A DNA stretch of 48,685 nucleotides from Nitrosomonadaceae bacterium (GTDB lineage Bacteria; Pseudomonadota; Gammaproteobacteria; Burkholderiales; Nitrosomonadaceae): positions 1 to 48,685 of the forward strand of contig BJGV01000010.1 in assembly GCA_014190895.1 (NCBI GenBank). Reading direction: 5' to 3'. Every line of letters starts with the position of its first letter. Within the stretch, counting starts at the first letter, position 1. Of the stretch, positions 8,237 through 18,627 are shown piece after piece. A program made the translations under genes and the position numbers. Below the pieces are notes generated by a model, which worked only from the letters and a program-made list of their open reading frames with translations, did no database searches and had not been told where the DNA came from.

Positions 8237-11200
8237 ATGAAAGCGTTGCTTGATTTATTTAAACAAGTTACCCAGAAAGAAGACTTTGATTCAATTAAGA
8301 TTGGTCTTGCTTCCCCAGAGAAGATACGTTCTTGGTCTTACGGCGAAGTAAAGAAACCCGAGACTATCAACTATCGTACTTTTAAACCAGAGCGTGATGG
8401 GTTGTTCTGCGCTAAAATTTTTGGCCCAGTTAAAGATTACGAATGTCTGTGCGGTAAATACAAACGTCTTAAACATCGTGGTGTTATTTGTGAGAAATGT
8501 AGTGTTGAAGTTACTTTGTCTAAAGTGCGACGAGAGCGCATGGGACATATTGAGTTAGCTTCTCCAGTGGCGCACATCTGGTTTCTTAAATCATTACCGT
8601 CTCGTCTTGGCATGGTGCTAGACATGACCCTGCGTGATATTGAACGAGTGCTCTATTTCGAAGCTTACGTTGTAACTGACCCCGGCATGACCCCACTGAA
8701 TCGACGTCAGTTATTAACAGAAGATGATTATCTCGCTAAGACTGAAGAGTACGGGGATGATTTTCGTGCCATTATGGGTGCAGAGGGTATTCGTGACTTA
8801 TTAAGCAATATAGATATTCAAATGGAAATTGGTAATTTGCGACAAGAAATGGGGGCAACTAGTTCGGAAACCAAAATCAAGAAAATTTCTAAACGTCTAA
8901 AAATATTAGATGCGTTTAGTAAATCTGGAATTAAACCAGAGTGGATGGTGTTAACAGTTTTACCGGTATTACCGCCTGAATTGCGTCCCTTGGTGCCGTT
9001 AGATGGTGGTCGTTTTGCGACTTCCGATCTTAACGATTTATATCGTCGAGTTATTAATCGTAACAATCGTCTCAAGCGTCTGCTTGAACTTAAATCGCCT
9101 GAAATCATTGTGCGCAATGAAAAACGTATGCTACAAGAGGCGGTAGACTCTCTTTTAGACAATGGACGTCGTGGTAAAGCTATGACAGGTGCCAATAAAC
9201 GTCCACTTAAATCCCTTGCGGATATGATTAAAGGAAAGGGCGGGCGTTTCCGTCAAAATTTACTTGGTAAACGTGTTGATTACTCTGGGCGATCAGTAAT
9301 TGTAGTTGGCCCGCAACTTAAATTACATCAGTGTGGTCTACCGAAAAAAATGGCTTTGGAGTTGTTTAAACCATTTATTTTTAGCAGATTAGAAGCAATG
9401 AACATTGCCACCACTATTAAAGCAGCTAAACGAGAGGTGGAGAACGAAACTCCAATAGTATGGGATATCTTAGAGGATGTAATTCGTGAGCACCCAGTAA
9501 TGCTGAATAGAGCTCCAACGTTGCACCGTCTGGGTATTCAGGCATTTGAGCCTGTGTTGATTGAAGGCAAAGCTATTCAGTTACACCCCCTGGTATGCGC
9601 TGCATTTAATGCCGACTTTGATGGCGATCAAATGGCTGTGCATATTCCGTTGTCATTAGAAGCGCAAATGGAGTGCCGCACTCTGATGATGTCGACTAAT
9701 AATATTTTGTCGCCAGCTAATGGCGAACCAATTATTGTTCCGTCACAAGATATTGTTTTAGGCTTGTATTATGGTACTCGTGAGAGAATTGGTTCACGTG
9801 GCGAAGGCATGATTTTTTCTAATGTTAGTGAAGTGTCCCGTGCATACGAGAACCGTGTAGTTGAAATTAATGCCAGGGTCTTAGTTCGGATAAAAGAATA
9901 CGAAATAGATATCAGTGGCGAGTGCCATGAAAAAACTACGCGTTACGATACTACTGTTGGACGCGCGTTGTTGTCTGAAATATTACCTATCGGGTTACCT
10001 TTCTCGCTCATGAATAGAGCGCTAAAAAAGAAAGAGATTTCAAAACTTATTAATGCCAGTTTTCGTCGTTGTGGATTACGAAAAACTGTGATATTTGCAG
10101 ATAAATTGATGTATGCCGGTTTTACTTATGCTACCCGTGCTGGAATTTCAATCTGTCTAGATGACATGGTGACACCAATACAGAAGGGTGACATTATCTC
10201 TGCATCTGAGAAAGAAGTGCAAGAGATTGAATCTCAATATACTTCAGGTCTAGTGACGCAAGGCGAACGTTACAATAAGGTAGTAGATATCTGGAGTCGC
10301 GCTGGAGATCAGGTAGCTAAAGCTATGATGGATCAGCTTGGTGTTGAGCCCGTATTCGATTCTGCCGGCCAAATAAAGACAGACAAGAAAGGGAATCCGA
10401 TAACGCAGGAATCATTTAACTCCATTTACATGATGGCAGATTCCGGAGCCCGTGGTTCCGCAGCTCAGATTCGCCAGTTATCCGGTATGCGTGGTTTGAT
10501 GGCTAAGCCAGACGGGTCAATCATAGAGACGCCTATCACTGCAAATTTCCGTGAAGGATTGAATGTATTGCAGTATTTTATTTCTACTCATGGTGCCCGT
10601 AAAGGATTAGCTGACACTGCGCTAAAGACTGCAAACTCGGGTTATCTTACCCGTCGCCTAGTTGATGTGACTCAAGACCTAGTAGTGACTGAAGATGACT
10701 GCGGCACCAACAAAGGCGTAGTGATGAGGGCGTTAGTTGAGGGCGGTGAAATTATTGAGGCATTACATGAACGCATACTTGGACGAGTAACGACAGATGC
10801 AATCATTGATCCAAGAAATCAGGCGGAGATCTATCCTGCTGGCACTTTATTGGATGAGAATATCGTTGATCATATTGAATCTATGGGTATAGATGAGGTG
10901 AGGGTTCTTACACCGCTTACTTGTGAAACACGGTATGGGTTGTGTGCTAAATGTTATGGGCGCGATCTAGGACGTGGTACGCTAGTTAATGTAGGTGAAG
11001 CCGTGGGTGTTATTGCGGCGCAGTCTATTGGTGAACCGGGAACCCAACTCACGATGCGTACTTTTCATATTGGCGGCGCAGCTTCTAGAACTGCTGTAGC
11101 TAGTCAGGTGGAGAGTAAATCTAATGGCATGGCACGTTACTCATCTACAATGCGTTATGTGACTAATTCCCGTGGAGAATTAATAACAATTTCTCGTAGC

Positions 11201-12466
11201 GGTGAAGTAATTATAAACGATGACAACGGACGTGAGCGAGAACGTCATAAATCACCTTACGGCGCAACACTCATGATTCATGACGGGCAAACAGTAAAAG
11301 CAGGGCAGGTTCTCGCAACTTGGGATCCGCATACCCGTCCAATTGTAACGGAATATGCGGGTAATGTACGTTTTGAGAATGTCGAAGAGGGCGTCACTGT
11401 AGCTAAACAGATTGATGAAGTAACGGGTTTGTCTACACTGGTAGTTATAGATCCAAAACGACGAGGAGTATCTCAAGCAAAAGGTTTGCGTCCATTAGTA
11501 AAATTTTTAGACGAAAATGGGCAGGAAGTAAAAGTTGTTGGCGGCAAACTTCCGGTTAATATAACCTTTCAAACTAGTTCCATCATCACTGTACGTGACG
11601 GACAACAGGTAAGCGTAGGTGAGATACTGGCGAGAATTCCTCAAGAAACTTCGAAGACTCGTGATATTACCGGTGGTTTACCGCGTGTAGCAGAATTATT
11701 TGAAGCTCGCCCCCCTAAGGATGCTGGTGTGTTAGCGGAAGTTACTGGCTCCGTGTCATTTGGTAAAGATACGAAGGGTAAGCAACGTTTAATCATAACG
11801 GATTTAGACGGCGTCGCTCATGAGTACCTTATCCCTAAAGATAAGCATGTGACAGCACATGATGGTCAAGTAGTAAACAAGGGAGAGAGTATTGTCGATG
11901 GCCCCGCCGACCCACATGATATCTTACGTTTATTAGGAGTGGAGGCGTTAGCGCGCTACATAACAGATGAGGTGCAAGACGTTTATCGTTTACAGGGCGT
12001 AAGAATAAATGACAAACATATTGAGGTAATTGTACGTCAGATGTTACGTCGGGTACAGATTGTTAATGCTGGTGAGACTCATTTTATTTTAGGCGAACAG
12101 GTTGAACGCGCTGATTTATTATCAGAAAACGAGCGAATGATAGCTGAGGGCAAAGAAATTGCATTGTACGAATTTATGTTGCTTGGCATCACCAAGGCAT
12201 CACTTTCTACAGATTCATTCATTTCAGCTGCTTCATTCCAAGAGACCACACGCGTATTAACCGAAGCGGCTATTATGGGTAAGAGAGATAATCTACGGGG
12301 TCTTAAAGAGAATGTTATTGTTGGGCGCCTTATTCCAGCAGGCACCGGCCTAACTTCCCATAATCGTATTAGAAAACAAAGACTTGGTTTGGATGCTCGT
12401 GACAGTTATAGTTTGGGTGCGGCGAGTATAAAGGAGGCGGAGAATAGTGAGTCCATTACACAGTGA
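8237..12466 (+). CDS. rpoC: DNA-directed RNA polymerase subunit beta'
   Basis: The beta' subunit carries the catalytic centre of RNA polymerase and the clamp. The 1409-residue product has the N-terminal zinc site Cys70, Cys72, Cys85 and Cys88. The Mg-binding motif [12 protein letters not shown] has Asp460, Asp462 and Asp464, the same numbers as in E. coli. A second zinc site is near residue 895 ([14 protein letters not shown]). The ATG at 8237 follows AGGAG. In most betaproteobacteria rpsL-rpsG-fusA-tuf comes next; here a terminator and the pst genes follow. Confidence 0.98.
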   Translation: MKALLDLFKQVTQKEDFDSIKIGLASPEKIRSWSYGEVKKPETINYRTFKPERDGLFCAKIFGPVKDYECLCGKYKRLKHRGVICEKCSVEVTLSKVRRERMGHIELASPVAHIWFLKSLPSRLGMVLDMTLRDIERVLYFEAYVVTDPGMTPLNRRQLLTEDDYLAKTEEYGDDFRAIMGAEGIRDLLSNIDIQMEIGNLRQEMGATSSETKIKKISKRLKILDAFSKSGIKPEWMVLTVLPVLPPELRPLVPLDGGRFATSDLNDLYRRVINRNNRLKRLLELKSPEIIVRNEKRMLQEAVDSLLDNGRRGKAMTGANKRPLKSLADMIKGKGGRFRQNLLGKRVDYSGRSVIVVGPQLKLHQCGLPKKMALELFKPFIFSRLEAMNIATTIKAAKREVENETPIVWDILEDVIREHPVMLNRAPTLHRLGIQAFEPVLIEGKAIQLHPLVCAAFNADFDGDQMAVHIPLSLEAQMECRTLMMSTNNILSPANGEPIIVPSQDIVLGLYYGTRERIGSRGEGMIFSNVSEVSRAYENRVVEINARVLVRIKEYEIDISGECHEKTTRYDTTVGRALLSEILPIGLPFSLMNRALKKKEISKLINASFRRCGLRKTVIFADKLMYAGFTYATRAGISICLDDMVTPIQKGDIISASEKEVQEIESQYTSGLVTQGERYNKVVDIWSRAGDQVAKAMMDQLGVEPVFDSAGQIKTDKKGNPITQESFNSIYMMADSGARGSAAQIRQLSGMRGLMAKPDGSIIETPITANFREGLNVLQYFISTHGARKGLADTALKTANSGYLTRRLVDVTQDLVVTEDDCGTNKGVVMRALVEGGEIIEALHERILGRVTTDAIIDPRNQAEIYPAGTLLDENIVDHIESMGIDEVRVLTPLTCETRYGLCAKCYGRDLGRGTLVNVGEAVGVIAAQSIGEPGTQLTMRTFHIGGAASRTAVASQVESKSNGMARYSSTMRYVTNSRGELITISRSGEVIINDDNGRERERHKSPYGATLMIHDGQTVKAGQVLATWDPHTRPIVTEYAGNVRFENVEEGVTVAKQIDEVTGLSTLVVIDPKRRGVSQAKGLRPLVKFLDENGQEVKVVGGKLPVNITFQTSSIITVRDGQQVSVGEILARIPQETSKTRDITGGLPRVAELFEARPPKDAGVLAEVTGSVSFGKDTKGKQRLIITDLDGVAHEYLIPKDKHVTAHDGQVVNKGESIVDGPADPHDILRLLGVEALARYITDEVQDVYRLQGVRINDKHIEVIVRQMLRRVQIVNAGETHFILGEQVERADLLSENERMIAEGKEIALYEFMLLGITKASLSTDSFISAASFQETTRVLTEAAIMGKRDNLRGLKENVIVGRLIPAGTGLTSHNRIRKQRLGLDARDSYSLGAASIKEAENSESITQ

Positions 12467-12495
12467 GATAGATTCTATTTCTTCAGAACTGCTAT

Positions 12496-12522
12496 ACGGT
12501 TATTATCCTGAGTAATAACCGT
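12496..12522 (+). terminator. First hairpin after rpoC
   Basis: ACGGTTATTA (12496-12505) pairs perfectly with TAATAACCGT (12513-12522) around a 7-base loop, 30 bases after the rpoC stop. No T run follows, so it may stabilise the mRNA 3' end rather than terminate. Confidence 0.45.
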
Positions 12523-12568
12523 GATTACTTAGTAATTTTAGATACGGCACCCTTATTAAATTATACTA

Positions 12569-12644
12569 TTAATGAGCTGTTATTAGTCCGGTATTCCTCG
12601 TAAAATAGAGATAACATTGGATTAATAGCGGCTCATTTATTTTT
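12569..12644 (+). terminator. Long hairpin terminator of the rpo block
   Basis: Two 21-base arms (12569-12589 and 12619-12639) pair along almost their whole length with three G-U pairs and one mismatch, around a 29-base loop. The T run TTTTT (12640-12644) follows directly. This is the likely end of the rpoC transcript. The long arms and loop are larger than usual for a simple terminator. Confidence 0.6.
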
Positions 12645-12663
12645 AATAAGTTGTTATGCCATC

Positions 12664-12704
12664 TTGTCATAATAATGTAATATTTCTGTTATAACATATA
12701 CGAT
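12664..12704 (+). promoter_or_regulatory. Pho box (three repeats) upstream of pstC
   Basis: Three 7-base repeats sit at an exact 11-base period: TTGTCAT (12664-12670), ATGTAAT (12675-12681) and CTGTTAT (12686-12692). They match the E. coli Pho-box half site CTGTCAT at 6, 5 and 6 of 7 positions. PhoB dimers bind such tandem half sites in place of a -35. An AT-rich -10-like TATACGAT lies at 12697-12704. The location, 56 bases before pstC, strongly supports phosphate-starvation control. Confidence 0.75.
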
Positions 12705-12747
12705 ATTTAGTGTTTTTAAAGAACTTTTTCAAAGAAAATATCTGTCT

Positions 12748-13680
12748 GTGATCAAAAAATCTCTTAGTAAAACAGAAGAATCAGGAAGGCTAGGATATAG
12801 TCACCGTCGACATTTACACGAGCGTCTTATTGAAATAACCCTGTTTTTAACAGCATTTTTCTCAGTTGCGGTTACGCTGGCTATTGTAGTTATGTTAGCA
12901 AAGGAATCGTTTGTATTTTTTCAGCATGTTTCCATTCTTGATTTTCTTACTGATACTCAATGGACGCCGTTATTTGATGATGCGCATTATGGCATACGCC
13001 CACTTATCTCCGGTACTTTGGTAAGCTCTCTAATAGCATCTGTGATCGCAATTCCTCTTGGCACTGTAATCGCCATATATTTATCAGAATTTGCATCTTT
13101 TTCCGTACGTGAAATAGCCAAACCTTTTCTCGAGCTATTGGGTGGGGTACCTACTGTCGTATATGGTTATTTTGCGCTGCTATTTATTACACCTCTATTA
13201 CAAAAAATATTTCCGGAGTTACCTGGATTTAGTTTACTTTCTGCTGGATTGGTAATGGGGCTTATGATCATCCCTTATATTAGTTCAATGTCTGAGGATG
13301 CAATGCGTGCAGTTCCAATGAGTTTGCGCGAGGGTTCTTATGCGATGGGCGCAACAAGTTTTCAGACTGCGATACGAGTGGTAATGCCCTCAGCTTTCTC
13401 TGGCATTGCTGCGGCATATATTCTTGGTATTTCTCGTGCAGTTGGCGAGACTATGGTCGTGGCAATAGCAGCTGGTATGCAGCCAAATCTCACTTGGAAT
13501 CCGATGGAACCAGCGGCCACTATCACTGCTTACATTGTGCAAGTGAGTCTAGGCGATCTGCCCCATGGTAGTATCGGTTACCAGACAATCTTTGCCGCTG
13601 GGTTTACATTACTTTTGATAACCCTCGTGTTTAATATTATTGGTCATATTTTACGCGAGAGATACCGTCAAATTTATTGA
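12748..13680 (+). CDS. pstC: Phosphate ABC transporter permease PstC
   Basis: PstC is one of the two inner-membrane permeases of the high-affinity phosphate importer PstSCAB. The 310-residue product has about six transmembrane segments, the first near residues 30-55. It has the permease EAA-type loop near residue 200 (SLREGSYAMGATSFQTAIRV) that docks onto PstB. The start is GTG at 12748; no good ribosome site is visible, so the exact N-terminus is uncertain. A Pho-box array lies just upstream. pstS, usually the first gene, is absent here, and pstA follows after 72 bases. Confidence 0.93.
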   Translation: MIKKSLSKTEESGRLGYSHRRHLHERLIEITLFLTAFFSVAVTLAIVVMLAKESFVFFQHVSILDFLTDTQWTPLFDDAHYGIRPLISGTLVSSLIASVIAIPLGTVIAIYLSEFASFSVREIAKPFLELLGGVPTVVYGYFALLFITPLLQKIFPELPGFSLLSAGLVMGLMIIPYISSMSEDAMRAVPMSLREGSYAMGATSFQTAIRVVMPSAFSGIAAAYILGISRAVGETMVVAIAAGMQPNLTWNPMEPAATITAYIVQVSLGDLPHGSIGYQTIFAAGFTLLLITLVFNIIGHILRERYRQIY

Positions 13681-13752
13681 TGTTATCCCCGGTTATAAAT
13701 TTTAAACCTTGGATATTTTGATAGAAATGTTTAATTTTAAACTGCCAATTTA

Positions 13753-14679
13753 ATGAGAGCCACTGATAATCTCAATGAAATTCGTGCCATCATTGCACGC
13801 CATAAATTTTTTAACTCTGTATTTAGGGTTGTTGGCGCATTTGCATTAATGATCGGAGTGTTTACATTTATAGGGCTGTTTTCTTACATGTTAATTGATG
13901 GAGCGCCTCGTTTGTCGTGGGATTTTTTTACCTCATTTCCATCACGTCGTCCAGGTTCTGCAGGCATATTATCAGCCTGGGTTGGAACAATTCTAGTGAT
14001 GTTGGTGACAGCCGCTGCCGCTATACCTGTAGGCGTAGCGGCAGGTATTTATCTAGAAGAGTATTCTCCTAGAAATTTTTTCACTGAGATAATAGAAATT
14101 AACATAACCAATCTTTCCGGGGTCCCATCAATTATCTATGGTCTCTTGGCACTAAGCTTATTTGTATATCAATTTGGATTTGGTCAGAGCATTTTGTCAG
14201 CAGGATTAGCCTTAGCTCTCCTGATTCTACCAATAGGGATTGTTGCCACTCGTGAATCCATTCGGAGCATTCCTGTGGCTATTCGTGAAGGTGCCTATGC
14301 TCTTGGGGCAACCAAATGGCAGACTGTTTCTGATCATATACTCCCCTATTCTGCGGCAGGTATTTTAACTGGTATTATCATTGGTTTGGCCCGTGCAATT
14401 GGTGAAACTGCACCTATCATAACAATAGGCGCGTTAACCTTTATTGCCTTCTTGCCACCATCACTCATCAAGACCGACCCTCCTTTCTTATCTTTTGAAT
14501 GGCTAATGGCACCATTCACCGTTATGCCAATTCAGATGTTTAATTGGGTTTCGCGACCAGAGGAAGCGTTTCAGATTAATGCAGCAGCGGCGGGATTAAT
14601 TTTGGTGATAATGACTCTTACCATGAATGGATTGGCTATCTATCTTCGATATCGTATGCGTAAGAATATCAAATGGTAA
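13753..14679 (+). CDS. pstA: Phosphate ABC transporter permease PstA
   Basis: PstA is the second permease of the phosphate importer and pairs with PstC in the inner membrane. The 308-residue product has six hydrophobic segments, the first near residues 25-50. The coupling loop is [20 protein letters not shown] near residue 178, followed by [12 protein letters not shown]. The ATG at 13753 has no strong ribosome site. The stop codon TAA lies inside the first possible pstB start (ATGGTAA), so the two genes are coupled. Confidence 0.94.
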   Translation: MRATDNLNEIRAIIARHKFFNSVFRVVGAFALMIGVFTFIGLFSYMLIDGAPRLSWDFFTSFPSRRPGSAGILSAWVGTILVMLVTAAAAIPVGVAAGIYLEEYSPRNFFTEIIEINITNLSGVPSIIYGLLALSLFVYQFGFGQSILSAGLALALLILPIGIVATRESIRSIPVAIREGAYALGATKWQTVSDHILPYSAAGILTGIIIGLARAIGETAPIITIGALTFIAFLPPSLIKTDPPFLSFEWLMAPFTVMPIQMFNWVSRPEEAFQINAAAAGLILVIMTLTMNGLAIYLRYRMRKNIKW

Positions 14680-15485
14680 AAGATCTTATGACGTCGCCGA
14701 GTGCTAACACAGATAAAGATTTACAGCTGTGTAAGGCTGAAGTTAAGAATTTGAGTTTTCATTATGGTACATTCAATGCACTGAAGAATGTTAGCATGAT
14801 AGTGCATGAGAAAAAAGTGACCGCACTTATTGGCCCATCTGGCTGTGGTAAATCTACTCTTCTGCGTTGTTTCAATCGCATGCATGATCTGTACCCTGGC
14901 AACCGTTATACAGGTGACATTATCCTATACCCGGATAATGTTAATATTCTTTCTTCTGTTGTGGATCCAATAGAAGTACGCATGCGTATTAGCATGGTGT
15001 TTCAGAAACCCAATCCGTTCCCAAAATCTATTTACGAGAATGTTGCTTATGGTTTGAGAGTAAGGGGTATAAAAAAACGTTCTATACTTGATGAGAAAAT
15101 AGAGGAAGCCTTGCGTAATGCGGCATTATGGGATGAAGTAAAGGATCGTATGAATCAACTCGCTTTTAATCTTTCTGGCGGCCAACAGCAGCGTCTGTGT
15201 ATCGCGCGCGCACTTGCTACCGATCCAGAAATTCTGCTATTTGACGAGCCCACCTCAGCACTTGACCCTATTGCTACTGCCAGCATTGAAGAACTAATAT
15301 CCGATCTAAAAAATAAAGTTACCATTCTCATCGTGACTCATAACATGCAGCAAGCCGCACGAGTTTCTGATTATACGGCTTATATGTATATAGGTGAGTT
15401 GATTGAATTTGGCATTACCGACACTATCTTCATAAAACCAAAAAATCAAAAGACAGAGGACTACATTACCGGACGTTTTGGTTAA
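14673..15485 (+). CDS. pstB: Phosphate ABC transporter ATP-binding protein PstB
   Basis: PstB is the cytoplasmic ATPase that powers phosphate import through PstCA. The 270-residue product has Walker [10 protein letters not shown] (residues 54-62), the ABC signature LSGGQQQR (167-174), Walker B ILLFDEP (187-193) and the switch histidine in THNMQQA (His223). From the first ATG, which overlaps the pstA stop by seven bases, it is slightly longer than usual. A second ATG at 14688 would give 265 residues and is equally plausible. phoU, which often follows, is absent; 285 bases without a gene separate it from tpiA. Confidence 0.95.
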   Translation: MVKDLMTSPSANTDKDLQLCKAEVKNLSFHYGTFNALKNVSMIVHEKKVTALIGPSGCGKSTLLRCFNRMHDLYPGNRYTGDIILYPDNVNILSSVVDPIEVRMRISMVFQKPNPFPKSIYENVAYGLRVRGIKKRSILDEKIEEALRNAALWDEVKDRMNQLAFNLSGGQQQRLCIARALATDPEILLFDEPTSALDPIATASIEELISDLKNKVTILIVTHNMQQAARVSDYTAYMYIGELIEFGITDTIFIKPKNQKTEDYITGRFG

Positions 15486-15688
15486 GTTCAAATACACTGT
15501 GACTGGTAAAATATTGATTCTGTAACTGTAATTACTGAAATAGAATTATCCTTATCTGCTGTCGCTATCATTTTGATTATGTTAGGCAGGGTTAACCATT
15601 AATCTTATTTGAATTGACCCTCATTAGTGTACAGGATGCCCTTTTGTCTTAGATTCTACATGCTGTATTTTGCATGAATTTTTCTATT

Positions 15689-15717
15689 TTGATAGTCTTT
15701 ACCAGGCTTTGCATAAT
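15689..15717 (+). promoter_or_regulatory. tpiA promoter
   Basis: TTGATA (15689-15694), a 17-base spacer and CATAAT (15712-15717) give a near-consensus sigma-70 promoter. A start site near 15724 would put the hairpin ACCC-A-GCG / CGC-GGGT (15720-15740) at the very 5' end of the mRNA. The rest of 15486-15688 shows no ORF or clear signal. Confidence 0.6.
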
Positions 15718-15770
15718 TGACCCAGCGACCATTCGCGGGTAATATCTTAGGCTTTTAGGAAGAGGTAATC

Positions 15771-16529
15771 ATGCGTTTGAAATTGGTTGTAGGTAATTGG
15801 AAAATGCATGGCGGAATTGAACAGAATCAATGTTTATTAGACCTAGTTGTTGAGGGCACTAGAGCGCTGAAAGGAGTATCTTGTGTAGTATGTACACCTT
15901 ACCCTTATCTATCACAGACGCAATCATTATTAGGAAACACTCACATTTTGTGGGGTGCCCAGAATGTCAGTCAATATGACAAAGAGGGTGCTTATACCGG
16001 TGAAGTATCGGCAAAAATGCTGATAGATTTTTTATGTCATTATGTGATCGTTGGTCATTCTGAACGGAGAATTATGTACGGAGAAGATAGTCTTACTGTC
16101 GCGCTCAAATTTAGAGCAGTTCAGCGTGTTGGATTAATTCCAATTCTATGTGTTGGAGAGACTTTGGAACAGCGTGAGGCGGGAATTACTGAACAGATTT
16201 TAGCTGAGCAATTAGATGCAGTTATTGAATTAATGGGCGTAGATGCTTTAGCCAAATCAGTATTGGCCTATGAACCGGTATGGGCAATTGGCACCGGTAA
16301 AACTGCTACGCCTCAACAGGCCCAAGGCGCACATATTTTTATACGCAATAGAGTTTTAGCACATAATGATAAGATTGCCGCGGAATTAAAAATTCTTTAT
16401 GGTGGTAGCGTCAAAGCAAATAATGCTACAGAGCTTTTTACCATGCCAGATATTGATGGTGGTTTAATTGGCGGCTCTTCATTAATCGCTAATGAATTTA
16501 TTGCCATCTGTCATGCAGCACAGAATTAA
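15771..16529 (+). CDS. tpiA: Triosephosphate isomerase
   Basis: TpiA interconverts dihydroxyacetone phosphate and glyceraldehyde 3-phosphate in glycolysis and gluconeogenesis. The 252-residue product is full length. Catalytic residues are Lys11 (GNWKMHG), His96 (VGHSERR) and Glu168 (AYEPVWAIGTGK), followed by the flexible loop. The phosphate-binding GGSV and GGLIGGSSL segments are at the C-terminus. The ATG at 15771 follows AGGAAGAGG. secG starts 14 bases after the stop, the tpiA-secG-tRNA-Leu-nuo order seen in many proteobacteria. Confidence 0.97.
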   Translation: MRLKLVVGNWKMHGGIEQNQCLLDLVVEGTRALKGVSCVVCTPYPYLSQTQSLLGNTHILWGAQNVSQYDKEGAYTGEVSAKMLIDFLCHYVIVGHSERRIMYGEDSLTVALKFRAVQRVGLIPILCVGETLEQREAGITEQILAEQLDAVIELMGVDALAKSVLAYEPVWAIGTGKTATPQQAQGAHIFIRNRVLAHNDKIAAELKILYGGSVKANNATELFTMPDIDGGLIGGSSLIANEFIAICHAAQN

Positions 16530-16543
16530 TTAATTTGGAGTAA

Positions 16544-16888
16544 ATGGTGGAAATATTTATTTTGGTAATGAATGTGTTATCAGCTCTTGGGGTAATTATT
16601 TTGGTTCTATTGCAACATGGCAAAGGAGCCGATATGGGCGCTGCATTTGGTAGCGGTTCGTCGGGAAGTTTGTTTGGAGCAAGTGGTTCTGCAAATTTCC
16701 TAAGTAGAGCTACTGGTGCGTTGGCTGCAGTATTTTTTGTAACCACTCTCGGTCTTACATATCTTTCTAGTCATAAAGTTGGGGGTGAAGGTGTTATGAA
16801 GAAAGTGATCCCAACTCAATTAGGGCCAACCCCATCTCTTCCCTCTGCAAATGATGATGTTTCTAAGGTTAAGGAGATCCCGAAATAA
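16544..16888 (+). CDS. secG: Preprotein translocase subunit SecG
   Basis: SecG is the non-essential third subunit of the SecYEG channel. The 114-residue product has two transmembrane helices (about residues 3-22 and 55-75). They are joined by the conserved Gly/Ser-rich loop with HGKGADMGAAFGSGSSGSLFG (split across residues 26-46), and a polar tail follows. The ATG at 16544 has GGAG seven bases upstream. It follows tpiA closely and is probably co-transcribed with it and the downstream tRNA. Confidence 0.95.
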   Translation: MVEIFILVMNVLSALGVIILVLLQHGKGADMGAAFGSGSSGSLFGASGSANFLSRATGALAAVFFVTTLGLTYLSSHKVGGEGVMKKVIPTQLGPTPSLPSANDDVSKVKEIPK

Positions 16889-16970
16889 CTTTGAATAGCT
16901 CACTGTGAGAAACTTTTCGGGCTATATTCTAAAAGAATGGATTCTGGGTTCAAATCTCGAGTGAATCTGC

Positions 16971-17055
16971 GCCGACGTGGTGGAATTGGTAGACACGCCG
17001 TCTTGAGGGGGCGGTGGCGAAAGCTGTGCGAGTTCGAGTCTCGCCGTCGGCACCA
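16971..17055 (+). tRNA. leuU: tRNA-Leu (anticodon GAG)
   Basis: An 85-base class II tRNA with a long variable arm. Acceptor arms GCCGACG (16971-16977) and CGTCGGC (17045-17051) pair perfectly, with discriminator A17052 and an encoded CCA (17053-17055). The anticodon loop reads CTTGAGG, giving GAG, which decodes CUC/CUU. Its place between secG and nuoA is typical. Confidence 0.96.
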
Positions 17056-17099
17056 ACTAAAAAAAATAATGTTCTGTAGGGAGTTACGAGCTAAGGATG

Positions 17100-17105
17100 T
17101 ATAAT
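17100..17105 (+). promoter_or_regulatory. Possible -10 of the nuo operon
   Basis: A perfect TATAAT lies 29 bases before the nuoA ATG, in the 79-base gap after tRNA-Leu. No convincing -35 is found at 16-18 bases, so this is a weak candidate; the operon might also be read from upstream. Confidence 0.3.
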
Positions 17106-17134
17106 TTTCCTATACTTAATTATCAACTATAAAG

Positions 17135-17491
17135 ATGCTTGAGAATTATCTCTCTATCCTATTGTTTATATGCGTAGGTTTTCTGGTAGGTGTGGTGCCG
17201 ATGACCCTTGGCTGGTTGCTCGCACCTAATCATCCTGATAGCGCAAAATTATCGCCTTATGAGTGTGGTTTTGAGGCTTTTGAAGATGCACGAATGAAGT
17301 TTGATGTACGTTATTATCTAGTCGCCATTCTTTTTATTCTTTTTGACCTAGAAATTGCATTTCTATTTCCATGGGCAGTTGTTCTTAATGAGATTGGTTT
17401 TTTTGGCTTTATTGCAATGATGATATTTCTAGGTATTTTGATTGTTGGCTTTATTTACGAATGGATGACGGGTGCCCTAGAATGGGACTGA
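17135..17491 (+). CDS. nuoA: NADH-quinone oxidoreductase subunit A
   Basis: NuoA is a small membrane-arm subunit of respiratory complex I, near the quinone site. The 118-residue product has three transmembrane helices (about residues 6-27, 62-84 and 88-112). The highly conserved loop with [21 protein letters not shown] lies between the first two. The ATG at 17135 opens the 14-gene operon; its ribosome site is weak. nuoB starts four bases after the stop. Confidence 0.97.
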   Translation: MLENYLSILLFICVGFLVGVVPMTLGWLLAPNHPDSAKLSPYECGFEAFEDARMKFDVRYYLVAILFILFDLEIAFLFPWAVVLNEIGFFGFIAMMIFLGILIVGFIYEWMTGALEWD

Positions 17492-17495
17492 TTAT

Positions 17496-17972
17496 ATGAG
17501 TATTAATGGCGTATTAGATCAAGGTTTTGTTACCACTCGCCTAGATAATATTATTAACTGGGGGCGTACTGGGTCTATGTGGCCAATGACCTTCGGTCTT
17601 GCTTGCTGTGCGGTAGAAATGATGCATGCTGGCGCATCACGATATGATCTCGATCGTTTTGGTGTTGTTTTTCGTCCCAGCCCACGTCAGTCAGATGTGA
17701 TGATAGTTGCTGGTACTTTGTGCAATAAAATGGCCCCTGCACTACGTAAAGTTTACGATCAAATGGCTGAACCACGCTGGGTTATCTCTATGGGATCATG
17801 TGCTAATGGGGGTGGTTATTATCATTATTCTTACTCAGTAGTGCGTGGTTGCGATCGCATCGTACCCGTAGATATTTATGTACCAGGTTGTCCACCGACA
17901 GCAGAGGCGCTGCTTTACGGGATTATTCAGTTACAGAACAAAATCAAACGTACCAACACTATCGCGCGTTGA
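17496..17972 (+). CDS. nuoB: NADH-quinone oxidoreductase subunit B
   Basis: NuoB carries iron-sulfur cluster N2, which passes electrons to the quinone. The 158-residue product has the four cluster ligands Cys37, Cys38 ([10 protein letters not shown]), Cys102 ([10 protein letters not shown]) and Cys132 ([11 protein letters not shown]). The tandem Cys pair is diagnostic for the family. It sits between nuoA and nuoC with short gaps. Confidence 0.98.
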   Translation: MSINGVLDQGFVTTRLDNIINWGRTGSMWPMTFGLACCAVEMMHAGASRYDLDRFGVVFRPSPRQSDVMIVAGTLCNKMAPALRKVYDQMAEPRWVISMGSCANGGGYYHYSYSVVRGCDRIVPVDIYVPGCPPTAEALLYGIIQLQNKIKRTNTIAR

Positions 17973-17979
17973 AATACAT

Positions 17980-18624
17980 ATGCCCTCCTCTCGCTTGGAA
18001 AAACTTTCTCTTGGTTTACAGAATCTACTAATTAATAAACAACTAATTAGTATAAATCAACAATTAGGTGAATTAACTATTGAAGTGGATTCAGCCAGCG
18101 TGTTAGAGGTTATGGAGACACTTCGCGATGATCTTGAGTTTAGTTTTGAGATGCTTATTGATCTATGCGGGGTTGATTATTTAACTTATGGTGCCGAATC
18201 CATTTCTGAGACTAATCGCCCCAAGAGGCGTTTTGCAGTTGTATACCATTTACTCTCAATTAAACATAATCACAGATTACGAGTCAAGGTATTCTCTGAT
18301 GATGATGCGCTTCCTGTACTGAGTTCGATTATTAATATATGGCCGGCAGCCAATTGGTTTGAGCGAGAAGCTTTTGATCTTTATGGCATTATTTTTACCG
18401 ATCATCCAGATTTGCGTCGTATTCTCACTGATTATGGGTTCATTGGCAACCCATTCCGTAAAGATTTTCCATTATCTGGGAACGTAGAAATGCGTTATGA
18501 CTCAGATCAAAAAAGAGTAATTTATCAGCCAGTTAGTATTGAGCCGCGCGAAATTGTACCTCGTATAATTCGAGAAGATAGTTATGGAGATGGTAAATTA
18601 GACTCTAATAATAAAGGCTCTTAG
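17980..18624 (+). CDS. nuoC: NADH-quinone oxidoreductase subunit C
   Basis: NuoC is a peripheral-arm subunit of complex I, about 30 kDa in relatives. The 214-residue product has the signature [20 protein letters not shown] near residue 125 and [20 protein letters not shown] shortly after. The ATG at 17980, seven bases after the nuoB stop, is chosen; a longer in-frame start at 17878 would lie inside nuoB. nuoC and nuoD are separate genes here, unlike the fused nuoCD of E. coli. Confidence 0.96.
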   Translation: MPSSRLEKLSLGLQNLLINKQLISINQQLGELTIEVDSASVLEVMETLRDDLEFSFEMLIDLCGVDYLTYGAESISETNRPKRRFAVVYHLLSIKHNHRLRVKVFSDDDALPVLSSIINIWPAANWFEREAFDLYGIIFTDHPDLRRILTDYGFIGNPFRKDFPLSGNVEMRYDSDQKRVIYQPVSIEPREIVPRIIREDSYGDGKLDSNNKGS

Positions 18625-18627
18625 ATC

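Noticed and set aside
8818-9195. 125-codon minus-strand ORF inside rpoC
   Set aside because: An antisense shadow of a highly conserved coding region, Arg-rich by codon complement, with no ribosome site.
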